Assembly (NCBI GenBank): GCA_016873165.1
Contig: VGXV01000018.1
Span: forward strand, 1-64,000
Source of the DNA: Planctomycetota bacterium
GTDB taxonomy: Bacteria; Planctomycetota; Brocadiia; Brocadiales; Brocadiaceae
Direction of reading: 5' to 3'
Length of the DNA: 64,000 bases
Below, piece by piece: positions 1 through 8,533 of the stretch (position 1 is its first letter; each line of letters opens with the position of its first letter). The notes below the pieces were generated by a model that searched no databases, had not been told where the DNA came from, and saw only the letters and a program-made list of their open reading frames with translations. A program made the translations under genes and the position numbers.

Positions 1-1078
1 AAACTGCTCTTTTGCATTGCTATCGGATTGTTTACCCTCATACAACTGTTCATCTTTACCGACAAGCAAATATTTAAACTCTATCACTTTCACATTAATG
101 GATTCGTCTGGAACCTTATTATCACTCCGGGGGGGATAGAGTCGATGGGAAACAGCAGTTCAACTATTCTTAGCACGGTGAAAATCATTGCCGGATTTAT
201 CGGCCTGCAAATAGCGCTTTTTTTTATTGCAATGTCGGAAATCGGACAAAAAATCTCATTTGCAATGCAAAAAATTCAGTTCAAAAAAGCGTTTGTTGGT
301 TTTATTATTCGTAACACTTTAGCTTTTTGAAAATTGCCCATGTCTTAACCCCATGCTTCAGCATGGGGTTAAGGGAAGAAACAATCATGGGCTTCAGCCC
401 TGAGGTAAAGTTAGCCCAATATCTTTTACTGCACCAGGTTGTAGAGACAGGTTTCAAACCTGTCTCTACCAAAGCCGGTGTATTTATTGTGGATATCTCC
501 GCACTAAAGTGCGGAGTTAATGGAGGTGAAATTTGCTCCATACGTCAATATTAGAGATGCCTTATAAAATAAAGGGAATCGAAGTCTTTTTCAAAAAGCT
601 AAAGTGTTACTATTATTCTGATCTTTAACTTTCAATTCTTTACTTACGGCATCAGCCATCTGGAGGCAAATACCCCGGTATTGTCGGCATCAGGCGCCCT
701 TCCTCTTTACATACCCGTTACTTTTAAAAGATGGGCGAAGAAATTTGGTGTTGCTCCTAAGAGGACTACGCAGCTTAAACTGGATAAAAAGAATTCACAA
801 CTCCATTATCCGTTGCACCCAATGCAGTATGATTGGACGGAATCAAACTATAATATCGTCTGGCTTGTTGCCGAATCATGGCGGGCAGATATTGGGATAG
901 CCTTTGTTATATCAATCATCACTACAAAGCGGTCTTTCCGCTGCAATCGTACAACTTCCTTAAGCAGACAGTTACGGACGAAGCAGACCGTGAAATTGCA
1001 AACAAAGCAGTGTTCTTTCGGGCGTCGCAAAATGATCTTGCGCTTGTAATGACAGAAATAAAGAAATTCAACAAATAA
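1..1078 (+). pseudogene. Broken membrane-anchored sulfatase (YejM/LtaS-like), open at left edge
   Basis: The reading frame enters from the left edge and encodes hydrophobic helices (for example FIGLQIALFFIAMSE) of the N-terminal membrane part of an alkaline-phosphatase-fold sulfatase. It is interrupted at 310 by a 300-bp miniature element flanked by an 8-bp duplication (TATTATTC). Removing the element and one duplication copy joins the frame exactly: it continues from codon 310/619 through HLEANTPVLSASGALPLY to VWLVAESWRAD, the start of the sulfatase domain. Just after ESWRAD, near position 890, the sequence jumps in another frame to RYWDSLCYINHHYKAVFPLQ, which I read as the C-terminal end of the same family, stopping at 1078. 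Most of the catalytic domain is therefore missing. The gene carries two independent lesions. The family assignment is from recall of the ESWRAD motif and overall layout. Confidence 0.75.
311..610. mobile_element. MITE family A, copy A1
   Basis: Perfect terminal inverted repeats of 23 bp begin GTAACACTTTAGCTTTTTGA and are mirrored at 588-610. The 8-bp target duplication TATTATTC is at 303-310 and 611-618. The interior has no credible gene. It holds several hairpins: TTAACCCCATGC...GCATGGGGTTAA near 345-370, GTAGAGACAGG...CCTGTCTCTAC near 440-470, and CTCCGCAC...GTGCGGAG near 498-516. The GTAA end plus an 8-bp duplication is like the IS66 family, but no transposase is present here, so the parent is unknown. 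Confidence 0.9.
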
Positions 1079-1266
1079 TGAGGATAGCGCAGTTTTTTAA
1101 CAAAGTTTCCGGTTTCTGGAAAAGTGTATTTTCGGAAAACAGTTCATTACAATACAGAAAGATATTTGTTTCCCTTATATTTCTCCTCCGGTATACTCTG
1201 ATTACAAGGTGGGAGTATTTGAAGGTTTGGGAGGGGCTCGTTCCATTGATCAAAAACCGCAGGTGA
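1078..1266 (+). CDS. Small hydrophobic protein of unknown function
   Basis: A 62-residue frame whose ATG overlaps the stop of the broken sulfatase (TAATG) and which ends four bases before the methyltransferase start. It contains one hydrophobic segment (IFVSLIFLLRYTLI) and many basic residues. I do not recognise a family. It could be a real small gene coupled to its neighbours or another remnant left by the deletion that damaged the sulfatase. Confidence 0.35.
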   Translation: MRIAQFFNKVSGFWKSVFSENSSLQYRKIFVSLIFLLRYTLITRWEYLKVWEGLVPLIKNRR

Positions 1267-1270
1267 ATCT

Positions 1271-1954
1271 ATGGATAATGTAACAAAAACCTATAATGAC
1301 TTTTGGTCGTCAGAGTTAAAGGATAGCCGAAAGCAGAGAAACAAAAGCTGGTTTCGGCGTAAGCGGTACAAATGGTTAAGCTATGTGTTTCCCCGATTAG
1401 CCCTGAAGCGCGGCTTTGCAAAAAAATACCATCAGGGTGTGGTGTCTGTTGCGGAAGGATTTTTTTGTGATCTGGGATGCGGTTTGGGGGCCTGCGTCGG
1501 GCTGTATGCGGCATCCTCCGGATTTTCTGCCGTAGGTTTGGATGCCTCTCTCAACGCCCTTTCATTTGCCCGTTCAGAGAAAGAAAGGTTGCATTTTGAT
1601 CAGATTCACTTTATCGCCGGCAATCTCTTTGACACGCCATTTAAAAACGATTATTTTGATACCGTCTATCTCGGACAAGTATTGGAACATGTTGAAAATG
1701 AGGAAGAAGTGGTAAAAGAAGCCGTTCGCATACTCAAACCCGGTGGAAAATTAATTATCACGGTGCCCAAAGAAGACCTCTTGCCGAGTCCCTATCATGT
1801 AAGAACCTACACTGCAAAAGATTTAGAATCACTTCTCAGCCCGTATGCTCAGGGAAAAATACAATTTTATCCCTTTGATATGAGAAGATTTGCGGTATCA
1901 TTGAAAGTTGTTAAAAATAAGAGTGTAAAAGACAAAACAGGAAAACAGCCATGA
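1271..1954 (+). CDS. Class I SAM-dependent methyltransferase
   Basis: A 227-residue protein of the Methyltransf_11 type. Motif I is CDLGCGLGACVGLYAA (about residues 60-75) and is followed by the acidic strand end GLDAS. The post-motif NLFDTPFKNDYFDTVYLGQVLEHV and RILKPGGKLIITVPKED are typical of small-molecule, quinone or sugar methyltransferases. The substrate cannot be told. The start has AGGTGA six bases upstream. Its stop overlaps the ATG of the aldo/keto reductase by four bases (ATGA), so the two are probably translated together. Confidence 0.85.
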   Translation: MDNVTKTYNDFWSSELKDSRKQRNKSWFRRKRYKWLSYVFPRLALKRGFAKKYHQGVVSVAEGFFCDLGCGLGACVGLYAASSGFSAVGLDASLNALSFARSEKERLHFDQIHFIAGNLFDTPFKNDYFDTVYLGQVLEHVENEEEVVKEAVRILKPGGKLIITVPKEDLLPSPYHVRTYTAKDLESLLSPYAQGKIQFYPFDMRRFAVSLKVVKNKSVKDKTGKQP

Positions 1955-2766
1955 AAATACCATCATTTATTTACGGAACGGCCTGGAAGGAAGGCGCGAC
2001 TGCTGATCTCGTTAGAACGGCTCTGTCGGCGGGCTTCAATGCAATTGATACCGCAAACCAACCGAGACATTATCAGGAACACCTTGTAGGCGAGGCATTG
2101 CAATCCATCTTTGACGGAGAAATCAGGCGTGAAACGTTATTTCTTCAAACCAAATTTACCCCTGCCGACGGCCATGACCGGAGAATCCCTTACGATAAAA
2201 AGGCAAACCTTGCAACGCAGGTAGAACAATCATTTGCGAATTCCCTGGAACATTTACATACGGACTATGTGGATTCATATTTGCTGCATGGGCCATATTC
2301 CCATGCCGGACTGGGGAAGTCAGACTGGGAGGTATGGCAGGCAATTGAAGAACTTTGCCGGTCAGGGAAGGCAAGGATGATTGGCATCAGCAACGTCAGC
2401 AGGGAGCAATTGGAAATGCTTGTTGCTAAGGCTGAAATCAAACCAATGATAGTGCAAAACAGATGTTTCGCGAATCAAGGATGGGATAGAGAGGTGAGGG
2501 AATATTGTCAGTCCAATGACATTATCTATGAGGGGTTTTCTCTTTTAACGGCGAATACGTACCTCTTTCAAAACAGCAAAATCAAAAAGATTGCCAGAGA
2601 GAAGGGAATGACGATTCCACAGGTGATATTCCGGTTTGCATTGCATGTGGGAATACTACCGCTTACCGGCACTACCGACAAACAGCATATGAAGGAAGAT
2701 TTGAAGATTTTTGATTATGAACTCACAAAAGAAGAAGTTCGGGAGATTGAAACAGCAGCGGAGTAA
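1951..2766 (+). CDS. Aldo/keto reductase
   Basis: A 271-residue protein of the NAD(P)H-dependent aldo/keto reductase superfamily with the usual TIM-barrel length. Catalytic positions are visible: Asp in NAIDTAN, Tyr in RHYQEHLVGEAL, Lys in LFLQTKFTP and His in VDSYLLHGP. The cofactor region includes GISNVS and the late segment PLTGTTDKQHMKEDL. The sequence between Asp and Tyr is longer than in classical members, so the placement of the Tyr is the least certain point. It follows the methyltransferase with a four-base overlap. The substrate is unknown. Confidence 0.85.
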   Translation: MKIPSFIYGTAWKEGATADLVRTALSAGFNAIDTANQPRHYQEHLVGEALQSIFDGEIRRETLFLQTKFTPADGHDRRIPYDKKANLATQVEQSFANSLEHLHTDYVDSYLLHGPYSHAGLGKSDWEVWQAIEELCRSGKARMIGISNVSREQLEMLVAKAEIKPMIVQNRCFANQGWDREVREYCQSNDIIYEGFSLLTANTYLFQNSKIKKIAREKGMTIPQVIFRFALHVGILPLTGTTDKQHMKEDLKIFDYELTKEEVREIETAAE

Positions 2767-2811
2767 TGTCAATTGCCGGTGAACTTTTCGGTAGGGTATT
2801 AATAAAAATAC

Positions 2812-2880
2812 TTGAAATCCCAAAATATTCCTATATAATCTACCGAAATTATAGACTTAATAGGATAAGTAGTCATTATG
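2812..2880 (+). promoter_or_regulatory. Promoter and possible operator of the Rrf2 regulator
   Basis: A sigma70-like promoter is visible: TTGAAA at 2812-2817, 16 bp, then TATAAT at 2834-2839. Just downstream, around 2849-2876, is an AT-rich partly symmetric stretch containing TATAGACTTAA and TAAGTAGTC. The arm TATAGACT recurs in the perfect palindrome after the gene at 3349-3373. This suggests an autoregulatory site, which is an inference. Confidence 0.6.
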
Positions 2881-2893
2881 GTATATAAATGCG

Positions 2894-3334
2894 ATGATTT
2901 CAAAAAAGGTTAAATACGCTATTATTGCGCTTATTAAATTGGCCAGAGAACACAATAGAGGGCCAATACTCATACGGGATATTGCAGAAAGCGAAAAAAT
3001 TCCTCAAAAGTTTTTAGAGGCGATTCTGAACGACCTTAAACATGCCGGCATTCTTGCCAGCAAAAAGGGAAAGGGGGGAGGATATTATTTGTTAAAAAGT
3101 CCTGACGAAGTAAACCTTGCTACCGTTATCCGGTTGTTTGACGGCGCAATAGCGCTTTTGCCGTGCGTTACGTATCAATATTATGAACGGTGTGAAGAGT
3201 GTAAAGATGAAGAAACATGCGGCATTCGCGATGTCTTTAAAGAGGTGCGGGATGAGACTGTTGAATTACTGAAAGCGGCGACTCTGAGCGAGATAATCAG
3301 GAGGGAATCAAAATTAGAGAGAAAAAAACAATAA
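2894..3334 (+). CDS. Rrf2-family transcriptional regulator
   Basis: A 146-residue winged-helix regulator. The N-terminal MISKKVKYAIIALIKLARE, the recognition region IPQKFLEAILNDLKHAGIL and the wing KGKGGGYYLLKSP are Rrf2 hallmarks. Four cysteines (C91, C100, C103, C109) lie where IscR and NsrR hold an iron-sulfur cluster. The spacing is not identical to IscR (C92, C98, C104), so cluster type and signal are open. It is transcribed alone from its own promoter. The next gene downstream, beyond a repeat element, is an SLC13 permease that may be its target. Confidence 0.88.
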   Translation: MISKKVKYAIIALIKLAREHNRGPILIRDIAESEKIPQKFLEAILNDLKHAGILASKKGKGGGYYLLKSPDEVNLATVIRLFDGAIALLPCVTYQYYERCEECKDEETCGIRDVFKEVRDETVELLKAATLSEIIRRESKLERKKQ

Positions 3335-3348
3335 AAATTTTTGGCCGC

Positions 3349-3373
3349 ATAGTCTATAAATACTATAGACTAT
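3349..3373. promoter_or_regulatory. Perfect palindrome, candidate Rrf2 operator
   Basis: Ten-base arms ATAGTCTATA and TATAGACTAT are separated by AATAC. It is too AT-rich and lacks the T-run of a terminator. The arm matches TATAGACT in the regulator's own upstream region. It could be an operator for the downstream permease, now separated from it by an inserted repeat element. Confidence 0.5.
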
Positions 3374-3411
3374 ATCAGATGGACAGTGGCGCTTCAGTTT
3401 CGGTTCGAAAA

Positions 3412-3817
3412 TATAGTCAAACAAATCTGGTTTTCGATGAGCCTTTTAATGCTTCGACTGCGCTCAGATGACGAAGCTGTCACCCTGAGCCCTTCGCTTA
3501 TGTCATGCTGAGCGGAGTCGAAGGGGAGCATTCCCAAATTTTTGCAAAATTCCAAAAGAGACCATGGCTCGTTCCAAAGCTCCAGCTTTGGAACGTAATT
3601 GCTTGAGAAGCTTCGCTTCTCATAACAGAAAGCATGAGCTTCCTTCGCAATTGTGTTCCCAAGCAGGAACTTGGGAACAAGAATGATGGATTTTCAAAAA
3701 TTTGGGAATGCTCCCAGTCGAAGCATCTTTTACCGCTCAGGGTAAACTCCGTCGAAGGGTTGTGTTTCTGAGTAAAAACTTATTTGATATTTCGAAAACC
3801 AGATTTGTTTGACGGTA
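3412..3817. mobile_element. MITE family B, copy B1 (carries nested copy C1)
   Basis: The ends are inverted copies of TATAGTCAAACAAATCTGGT (left from 3412, right ending about 3817 with GACGGTA in place of GACTATA). The interior AGCCTTTTAATGCTTCGACT... and ...GTGTTTCTGAGTAAAAACTT matches copy B2 (28936-29085), interrupted by element C1. It contains the CTTCGACT/AGTCGAAG palindromes. The TATA at the ends would fit a TA target, but this is not proven. Confidence 0.8.
3524..3715. mobile_element. MITE family C, copy C1, nested in B1
   Basis: The ends GGGAGCATTCCCAAATTTTT and its inverse are flanked by the 8-bp duplication AGTCGAAG (3516-3523 and 3716-3723). It lies inside B1, so it inserted later. 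The interior carries the palindromes GTTCCAAAGCTC...TTTGGAAC and GTTCCCAAG...CTTGGGAAC, also found at 45063-45198. Confidence 0.85.
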
Positions 3818-3884
3818 AATGTTTTAAACAAAGAAATTTTTTGGAAGTTTATCTTAGCGCAAATTCAGTGAAGGAGGTATTTGT

Positions 3885-5660
3885 ATGGGTTACGAAGCAT
3901 GGATAACCTTAGCGGTTGTTGCAGGTATTTTTGTATGTCTTGCCAGAAACCTTGCACCGCCGGACTTGCTGTTTTTAGGAGCAACAGCCTCTCTGGCGGC
4001 GCTTGGCATTATTACACCTACCGAGGCTTTTGCCGGGTTTTCAGATTCGGGCATGATGACAGTGGCTGCTTTATTTGTCGTGACGGCCGGACTCCGTGAA
4101 ACAGGAGTATTGGATTACATCGGGCATCATGTTCTCGGAGGGGCGAAAACGGAAAAAAGCGCCTTGGGGAGATTGGCAGTGGTGGTGCTGCCAATGTCGG
4201 CTTTTTTGAATAATACCCCCATTGTCGCAATGTTTATGCCGGTAGTATTGGATTGGTGCCGGAAACATCTGGTCTCGCCCTCAAAATTATTGATTCCGCT
4301 CTCGTATTTGGCAATTCTTGGCGGAACGTGCACGTTGATAGGCACATCAACCAATCTTGTCGTACAGGGTTTGATGATCAAGCATGGATTGCCAGGACTG
4401 CGTCTTTTTGAGATTGCGGTGGTAGGAATTCCCTATGCCATTGTCGGTTTTATATATTTGTTCTTTGCAGGTTTTAAATTGCTTCCCGACCGTAAAGAAT
4501 TTCTTGAGCAGCTTGGTGAAACGAGGAGAGAATATTTAGTGGAAATGATGGTACAGTCTGGATGTAAATTGGTCGGGAAAACGGTTGAACAGGCCGGACT
4601 GAGAAAACTTCCAGGGTTGTTCCTTATAGAGATTGACCGCGCCGGCAAAATTATCAGCCCGGTAAGCCCGGATGATGTGATAGAGGCAAATGACCAGTTG
4701 GTTTTCACAGGGGTTGTAAGCAGCATTATTGAGCTGGAAAAAATTCCCGGCATTATACCCATTGCAGATACCGCCTATGAGGTATCTCCAAAGCAGCAGC
4801 GCAGACGCCGTTTGTGCGAAGCGGTAATATCTGAAAATTCTCCCCTCATCGGAAAAACCATCCGCAACGCAGATTTCCGCGCCTCGTATGGCGCTGCTGT
4901 GGTGGCTGTCCATCGTGGCAGCAGGCGGGTTGAAAAAAAGATTGGCGATATACGGCTGAAACCAGGCGATACCCTCCTTCTGCAGGTAATGCCGCATTTT
5001 TTGAGAGTGCATCGGAATGATCCGTCATTTTATCTCGTCAGCAACGTTGAGGGATGGCGTCCGTTGCGCAGGGACCGGGCATGGATATCTGTGTCTTTAT
5101 TTCTAGCATTGATAGGGTTCATGACAACAGGATGGGTTCCGATTCATATCGTATCTATCCTTACGGCTCTTTTTATGGTAGGTCTCGGATGTATTTCCGG
5201 AGGAGATGCGCGGCAAAGTATTGAATGGAAAGTTCTCATTACGATAGCCTCTGCATTCGGCATTGGCGCTGCCATACAGAACTCAGGGCTGGCGACAACC
5301 GTTGCCACCCACCTTGTTGAAATGACACAGGTCTATGGGCCTATTGCGGCATTGGTTGTTATTTATTTCCTCGGATCGTTTATGACGGAACTCATTACCA
5401 ATAATGCAGTGGCAGTTTTGGTTTTTCCGTTTTGCCTTGAAACGGCAAGGCTCTACGATACAAGTCCCCGCCCCTTCCTTGTTGCGTTGCTTTTTTCTGC
5501 ATCTGCAAGCTTTATGACGCCTATCGGCTACCAGACGAATATGATGGTTTACGGGCCGGGAGGATATCGGTTTATCGATTTTGTAAGAATTGGCGGCCCG
5601 CTGCACCTGCTGCTCTGGAGTATAGCAATGGTGTTAATTCCGTTTTTCTGGAAATTCTGA
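3885..5660 (+). CDS. SLC13/DASS-family permease with two RCK_C domains
   Basis: A 591-residue inner-membrane transporter. The two membrane halves (about residues 1-195 and 395-591) flank two cytosolic TrkA_C (RCK_C) domains (about 205-290 and 300-385, the second including GDTLLLQVMP). Family signatures are GTSTNLVVQGLM in the first half and PIGYQTNMMVYGPGGY in the second, the paired sodium/substrate hairpins of the divalent anion:Na+ symporter group. Relatives move sulfate, phosphate or dicarboxylates. Which one applies is not visible. The start has GGAGG seven bases upstream. It sits between the Rrf2 regulator and the phosphate locus, and its stop is 13 bases before the Pho-box-like repeats. 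Confidence 0.85.
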   Translation: MGYEAWITLAVVAGIFVCLARNLAPPDLLFLGATASLAALGIITPTEAFAGFSDSGMMTVAALFVVTAGLRETGVLDYIGHHVLGGAKTEKSALGRLAVVVLPMSAFLNNTPIVAMFMPVVLDWCRKHLVSPSKLLIPLSYLAILGGTCTLIGTSTNLVVQGLMIKHGLPGLRLFEIAVVGIPYAIVGFIYLFFAGFKLLPDRKEFLEQLGETRREYLVEMMVQSGCKLVGKTVEQAGLRKLPGLFLIEIDRAGKIISPVSPDDVIEANDQLVFTGVVSSIIELEKIPGIIPIADTAYEVSPKQQRRRRLCEAVISENSPLIGKTIRNADFRASYGAAVVAVHRGSRRVEKKIGDIRLKPGDTLLLQVMPHFLRVHRNDPSFYLVSNVEGWRPLRRDRAWISVSLFLALIGFMTTGWVPIHIVSILTALFMVGLGCISGGDARQSIEWKVLITIASAFGIGAAIQNSGLATTVATHLVEMTQVYGPIAALVVIYFLGSFMTELITNNAVAVLVFPFCLETARLYDTSPRPFLVALLFSASASFMTPIGYQTNMMVYGPGGYRFIDFVRIGGPLHLLLWSIAMVLIPFFWKF

Positions 5661-5673
5661 TACGAGGGGAAAT

Positions 5674-5728
5674 CTTAACACAATCTTAATAATTTCTTTA
5701 TATTTTCTTAATATTTGCATTTTACAAT
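5674..5728 (+). promoter_or_regulatory. Pho-box-like array of four 11-bp direct repeats with -10 element
   Basis: Four consecutive 11-mers, each beginning CTTAA or CTTTA, start at 5674, 5685, 5696 and 5707: CTTAACACAAT, CTTAATAATTT, CTTTATATTTT, CTTAATATTTG. A TACAAT at 5723-5728 can serve as the -10. Tandem 11-bp repeats with a CTTAA core resemble the cyanobacterial PhoB/SphR box and the repeat periodicity of PhoB boxes in general. The position directly upstream of the phosphate porin and pst genes supports phosphate-starvation control. Confidence 0.7.
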
Positions 5729-5790
5729 CCCTGCGTTTTTATAGTAGTTAGTTTCTTATGATGACAATTTAAGAAAGGGAGCAATTGTAT

Positions 5791-7242
5791 ATGATCGGTG
5801 GTAAATGGCGTAATTGTATGTTGTTAAAGTTCTTTGTTTTATATGTGGTATGCACCGGCGGTGTATCTCCGGCAGTGTTTGCACAGGAGGGCGTAAAACA
5901 CACTGCCGCTGCCAATCGTGAAGTGGAGGAATTGAAGCAGCAATTAAAACTGATGGAAGAAGCATTCGCACGGCAGCAGCAGCAGATGGAGACATTGCGA
6001 AATCGCATAGAGTCAATAAGCACGGAAACGAAGGTCGTTGTGAAAGAGGAGACAAGGCAGGCAGTGCAGGAATATTTATCTACCGATGAGGCAACGAAGG
6101 TTGTCGTGAAGGAAGAGGCAAAGCAGGCGGTGCAGGACTATCTTTCCACGGATGAGGCAAGGGAGATTCTGGGCGTTGGCATGCCGAATATGATCGTTGA
6201 ATTTACTCCGGACGATAAAAAAGCTTCATTAAGCATCAGAACTCCCGATGACAGATATTCCCTTAATATCGGCGGCCGGTTGCAGATGCAATACGAATAC
6301 AAGGATAAAGACGATGATTTCGGAGAGTCGGATACGCAAACCATCGATGTCCGCCGCGCGAGGCTCAATTTTGGCGGTAATATTTACAGCAAAGACCTGC
6401 ATTATTATGTTGAAATAGACGGGGATAAATTTGACATAGGGGTGAGGGATTTTTACGTGTACTGGACGCCGTATGAAGAATTAAATACCAAAGTCGGGTA
6501 TTTTAAGGTGCCGTTTAACAGGCAGAGGATGGCATCCTCTGCGGTACTCTTGCTTCAGGAGAGGTCTATTGCCAGCGAGTATTTTGACCAGGATCGTGAT
6601 TACGGTGTGGATTTGTATGGAAATCCCTTTGCCGGAAAGATGGAATATCACGTGGCAATGTTTCAGGGAGCGGGAGAGGATCAGGCGGACTGGTTTCAGG
6701 GCAGGGAGAATTTTGACAACGAACTTATGTTTGTCCTGAATGCACGGTATAATCCGTTTGGAAAATATAATTATTATGATGAGACGGATATTGCATATTC
6801 TGAAAAATTGAAAGCTACTATCGGTGCGGCGGTTGCGTTCAACGGAAAACGCAGAGATGTGAAAGAGGAGAATTATGACAATATTACGGGGACTGTTGAT
6901 TGCGGGTTGGTGTATAAAGGGATTTCGTGGAATAATGAATATTATCTTATGTCAAGGGATCCCGAATCTGGCGGGGAATCCCTGGAATCTGAAGGTTTTC
7001 ATACACAGTTAGGATACTTTATCCTTCCGAAGAAGTTGGAACTGGCAGGCCGCTATGCGATGATCGATCCCGACGATGACGTTTCAAATGACACGCAAAG
7101 GGAATACACCTTTGGCGCTAACTATTATTTTCGCGGTCATCGCTCAAAGGTTCAGGCAGATTTCGGCCATTTTGTGACGGAGGGTGATGAAGAAGATGAA
7201 AATGAAAATAAGTTCAGGGTGTTATATCAGATTATGTTCTAA
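5791..7242 (+). CDS. Phosphate-selective porin (OprO/OprP-like)
   Basis: An outer-membrane beta-barrel of about 483 residues. A signal peptide (LKFFVLYVVCTGGVSPAVFAQ) is followed by a coiled-coil of about 100 residues (EVEELKQQLKLMEEAFARQQQQ) with a duplicated segment, TKVVVKEE..QAVQ.YLSTDEA, occurring twice. The Porin_O_P barrel then runs from LNIGGRLQMQYEYKD to the terminal aromatic FRVLYQIMF. The coiled coil may trimerise the porin or attach it to the cell wall. The chosen ATG has AAGAAAGGGA upstream; a TTG two codons earlier is possible. It heads the phosphate locus immediately downstream of the Pho-box-like repeats. Confidence 0.88.
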   Translation: MIGGKWRNCMLLKFFVLYVVCTGGVSPAVFAQEGVKHTAAANREVEELKQQLKLMEEAFARQQQQMETLRNRIESISTETKVVVKEETRQAVQEYLSTDEATKVVVKEEAKQAVQDYLSTDEAREILGVGMPNMIVEFTPDDKKASLSIRTPDDRYSLNIGGRLQMQYEYKDKDDDFGESDTQTIDVRRARLNFGGNIYSKDLHYYVEIDGDKFDIGVRDFYVYWTPYEELNTKVGYFKVPFNRQRMASSAVLLLQERSIASEYFDQDRDYGVDLYGNPFAGKMEYHVAMFQGAGEDQADWFQGRENFDNELMFVLNARYNPFGKYNYYDETDIAYSEKLKATIGAAVAFNGKRRDVKEENYDNITGTVDCGLVYKGISWNNEYYLMSRDPESGGESLESEGFHTQLGYFILPKKLELAGRYAMIDPDDDVSNDTQREYTFGANYYFRGHRSKVQADFGHFVTEGDEEDENENKFRVLYQIMF

Positions 7243-7320
7243 AAAAAGAGAAAAATAGTCGATTTTCAGTATAAATTCGAGTAATATATCGCTCATATAA
7301 TTTTAGGAGGAATAAGTATA

Positions 7321-8469
7321 ATGAAGAAAAAATTATTATTGTTTGCAGTAATATGTTGTGGGGTAATGGGCGCCACCTTGACTGAAGTATCTTCAACGGT
7401 TGCGTCTGAAATCAAATTTTATAGCACCACAGGGAGCATACCTGTAAATTTCAACAACATTGGCACGGATATCACGGACAGCCTTATTGCATTCAGGAAG
7501 GAAGGTTGCAGCGAGTGGTGTTCAGATGCAGAGATTCGGTTAACCTGTGCCGGCTGCGCTGAAGAATCCACAATGGCTGAACCGGAAATCAAATCGTATA
7601 ACAAAGTAGGCGGCGTTTCGGGAAATCTGAGCAGCATCGGTTCCGATACCATGAACAACCTCATGACATTCTGGGCGGAAGGATTCAACAAGTTGTATCC
7701 AAATGTAAAAATTCAGATAGAGGGGAAAGGCTCCACAACCGCTCCTCCATCCCTGATAGCAGGCACTGCACAAATAGGGCCGATGAGCAGGGCTATGAAA
7801 CCTACGGAAATCGACGCCTTTGAAAAGAAGTATGGTTACAAACCTACGGAGATAAAAACATCGCTTGATGCTTTGGCGGTATATGTTAACAAAGATAATC
7901 CCATAAAAGGACTGAGTCTGCCGCAGGTAGACGCTATTTTTTCAAGCACCCGAAGGGGCGGATATAAAGAAGATATCAGGACGTGGGGGCAGCTTGGCCT
8001 GACGGCAGATTGGGAGGCAAAACCGATAAGTCTCTACGGGCGTAATTCCGCTTCCGGCACCTACGGATATTTCAAGGAACATGCGCTTTTTAAGGGTGAC
8101 TTTAAAAATACGGTGAAAGAACAACCCGGGTCTGCTTCTGTCGTTCAGGGGGTTACCGAAGACCGTTACAGCCTCGGTTACAGCGGCATAGGATACCAGA
8201 CATCGGGCATCAAGTCCGTTCCCATTACGCTGAAAGAGGGAAGGCATTTTGTAGAGGCAAAAGAGGAGAACGTGCTGAATGGCTCTTATCCCCTTGCGCG
8301 GTTCCTCTATATCTACATTAATAAAAAACCGGGACAACCTCTTGATCCCCTGGTGTGTGAATTTGTCCGGTTTATTCTGAGCAAAGAAGGACAGGAAATA
8401 GTGCTAAAAGACGGATATCTGTCGTTGCCGGCGTCAATCGTTGAAAAAGAACTGAAAAAAATAGAATAA
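7321..8469 (+). CDS. pstS: Phosphate ABC transporter substrate-binding protein PstS
   Basis: A 382-residue exported protein with an N-terminal signal (LLLFAVICCGVMGATL). The mature domain from about residue 87 has the PstS ligand signatures GSDTMNNLM, EGKGSTTAPPSLIAGTAQIGPMSR and NSASGTYGYFKEH. Unusually, residues about 30-75 look like a second, diverged copy of residues 86-133: EIKFYSTTG..NNIGTDITDSLIAFRKEG against EIKSYNKVG..SSIGSDTMNNLMTFWAEG. The extra segment also carries four cysteines. It has an AGGAGG site upstream and is followed by pstC after a hairpin, consistent with higher PstS output. Confidence 0.93.
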   Translation: MKKKLLLFAVICCGVMGATLTEVSSTVASEIKFYSTTGSIPVNFNNIGTDITDSLIAFRKEGCSEWCSDAEIRLTCAGCAEESTMAEPEIKSYNKVGGVSGNLSSIGSDTMNNLMTFWAEGFNKLYPNVKIQIEGKGSTTAPPSLIAGTAQIGPMSRAMKPTEIDAFEKKYGYKPTEIKTSLDALAVYVNKDNPIKGLSLPQVDAIFSSTRRGGYKEDIRTWGQLGLTADWEAKPISLYGRNSASGTYGYFKEHALFKGDFKNTVKEQPGSASVVQGVTEDRYSLGYSGIGYQTSGIKSVPITLKEGRHFVEAKEENVLNGSYPLARFLYIYINKKPGQPLDPLVCEFVRFILSKEGQEIVLKDGYLSLPASIVEKELKKIE

Positions 8470-8533
8470 CATTTTGTTTGTTTTCTTTGTGTTCTCTGCA
8501 CCCTCTGCGGTGAACTATTACCAGTGTTTTAAT

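Noticed and set aside
327-554. Frames on both strands within 305-554
   Set aside because: They lie wholly inside MITE copy A1 and consist of its palindromes, with no ribosome site.
4536-5012. 158-residue minus-strand frame inside the SLC13 gene
   Set aside because: It is a shadow of a well-supported coding frame with clear RCK_C and permease motifs. The antisense product has no family features.
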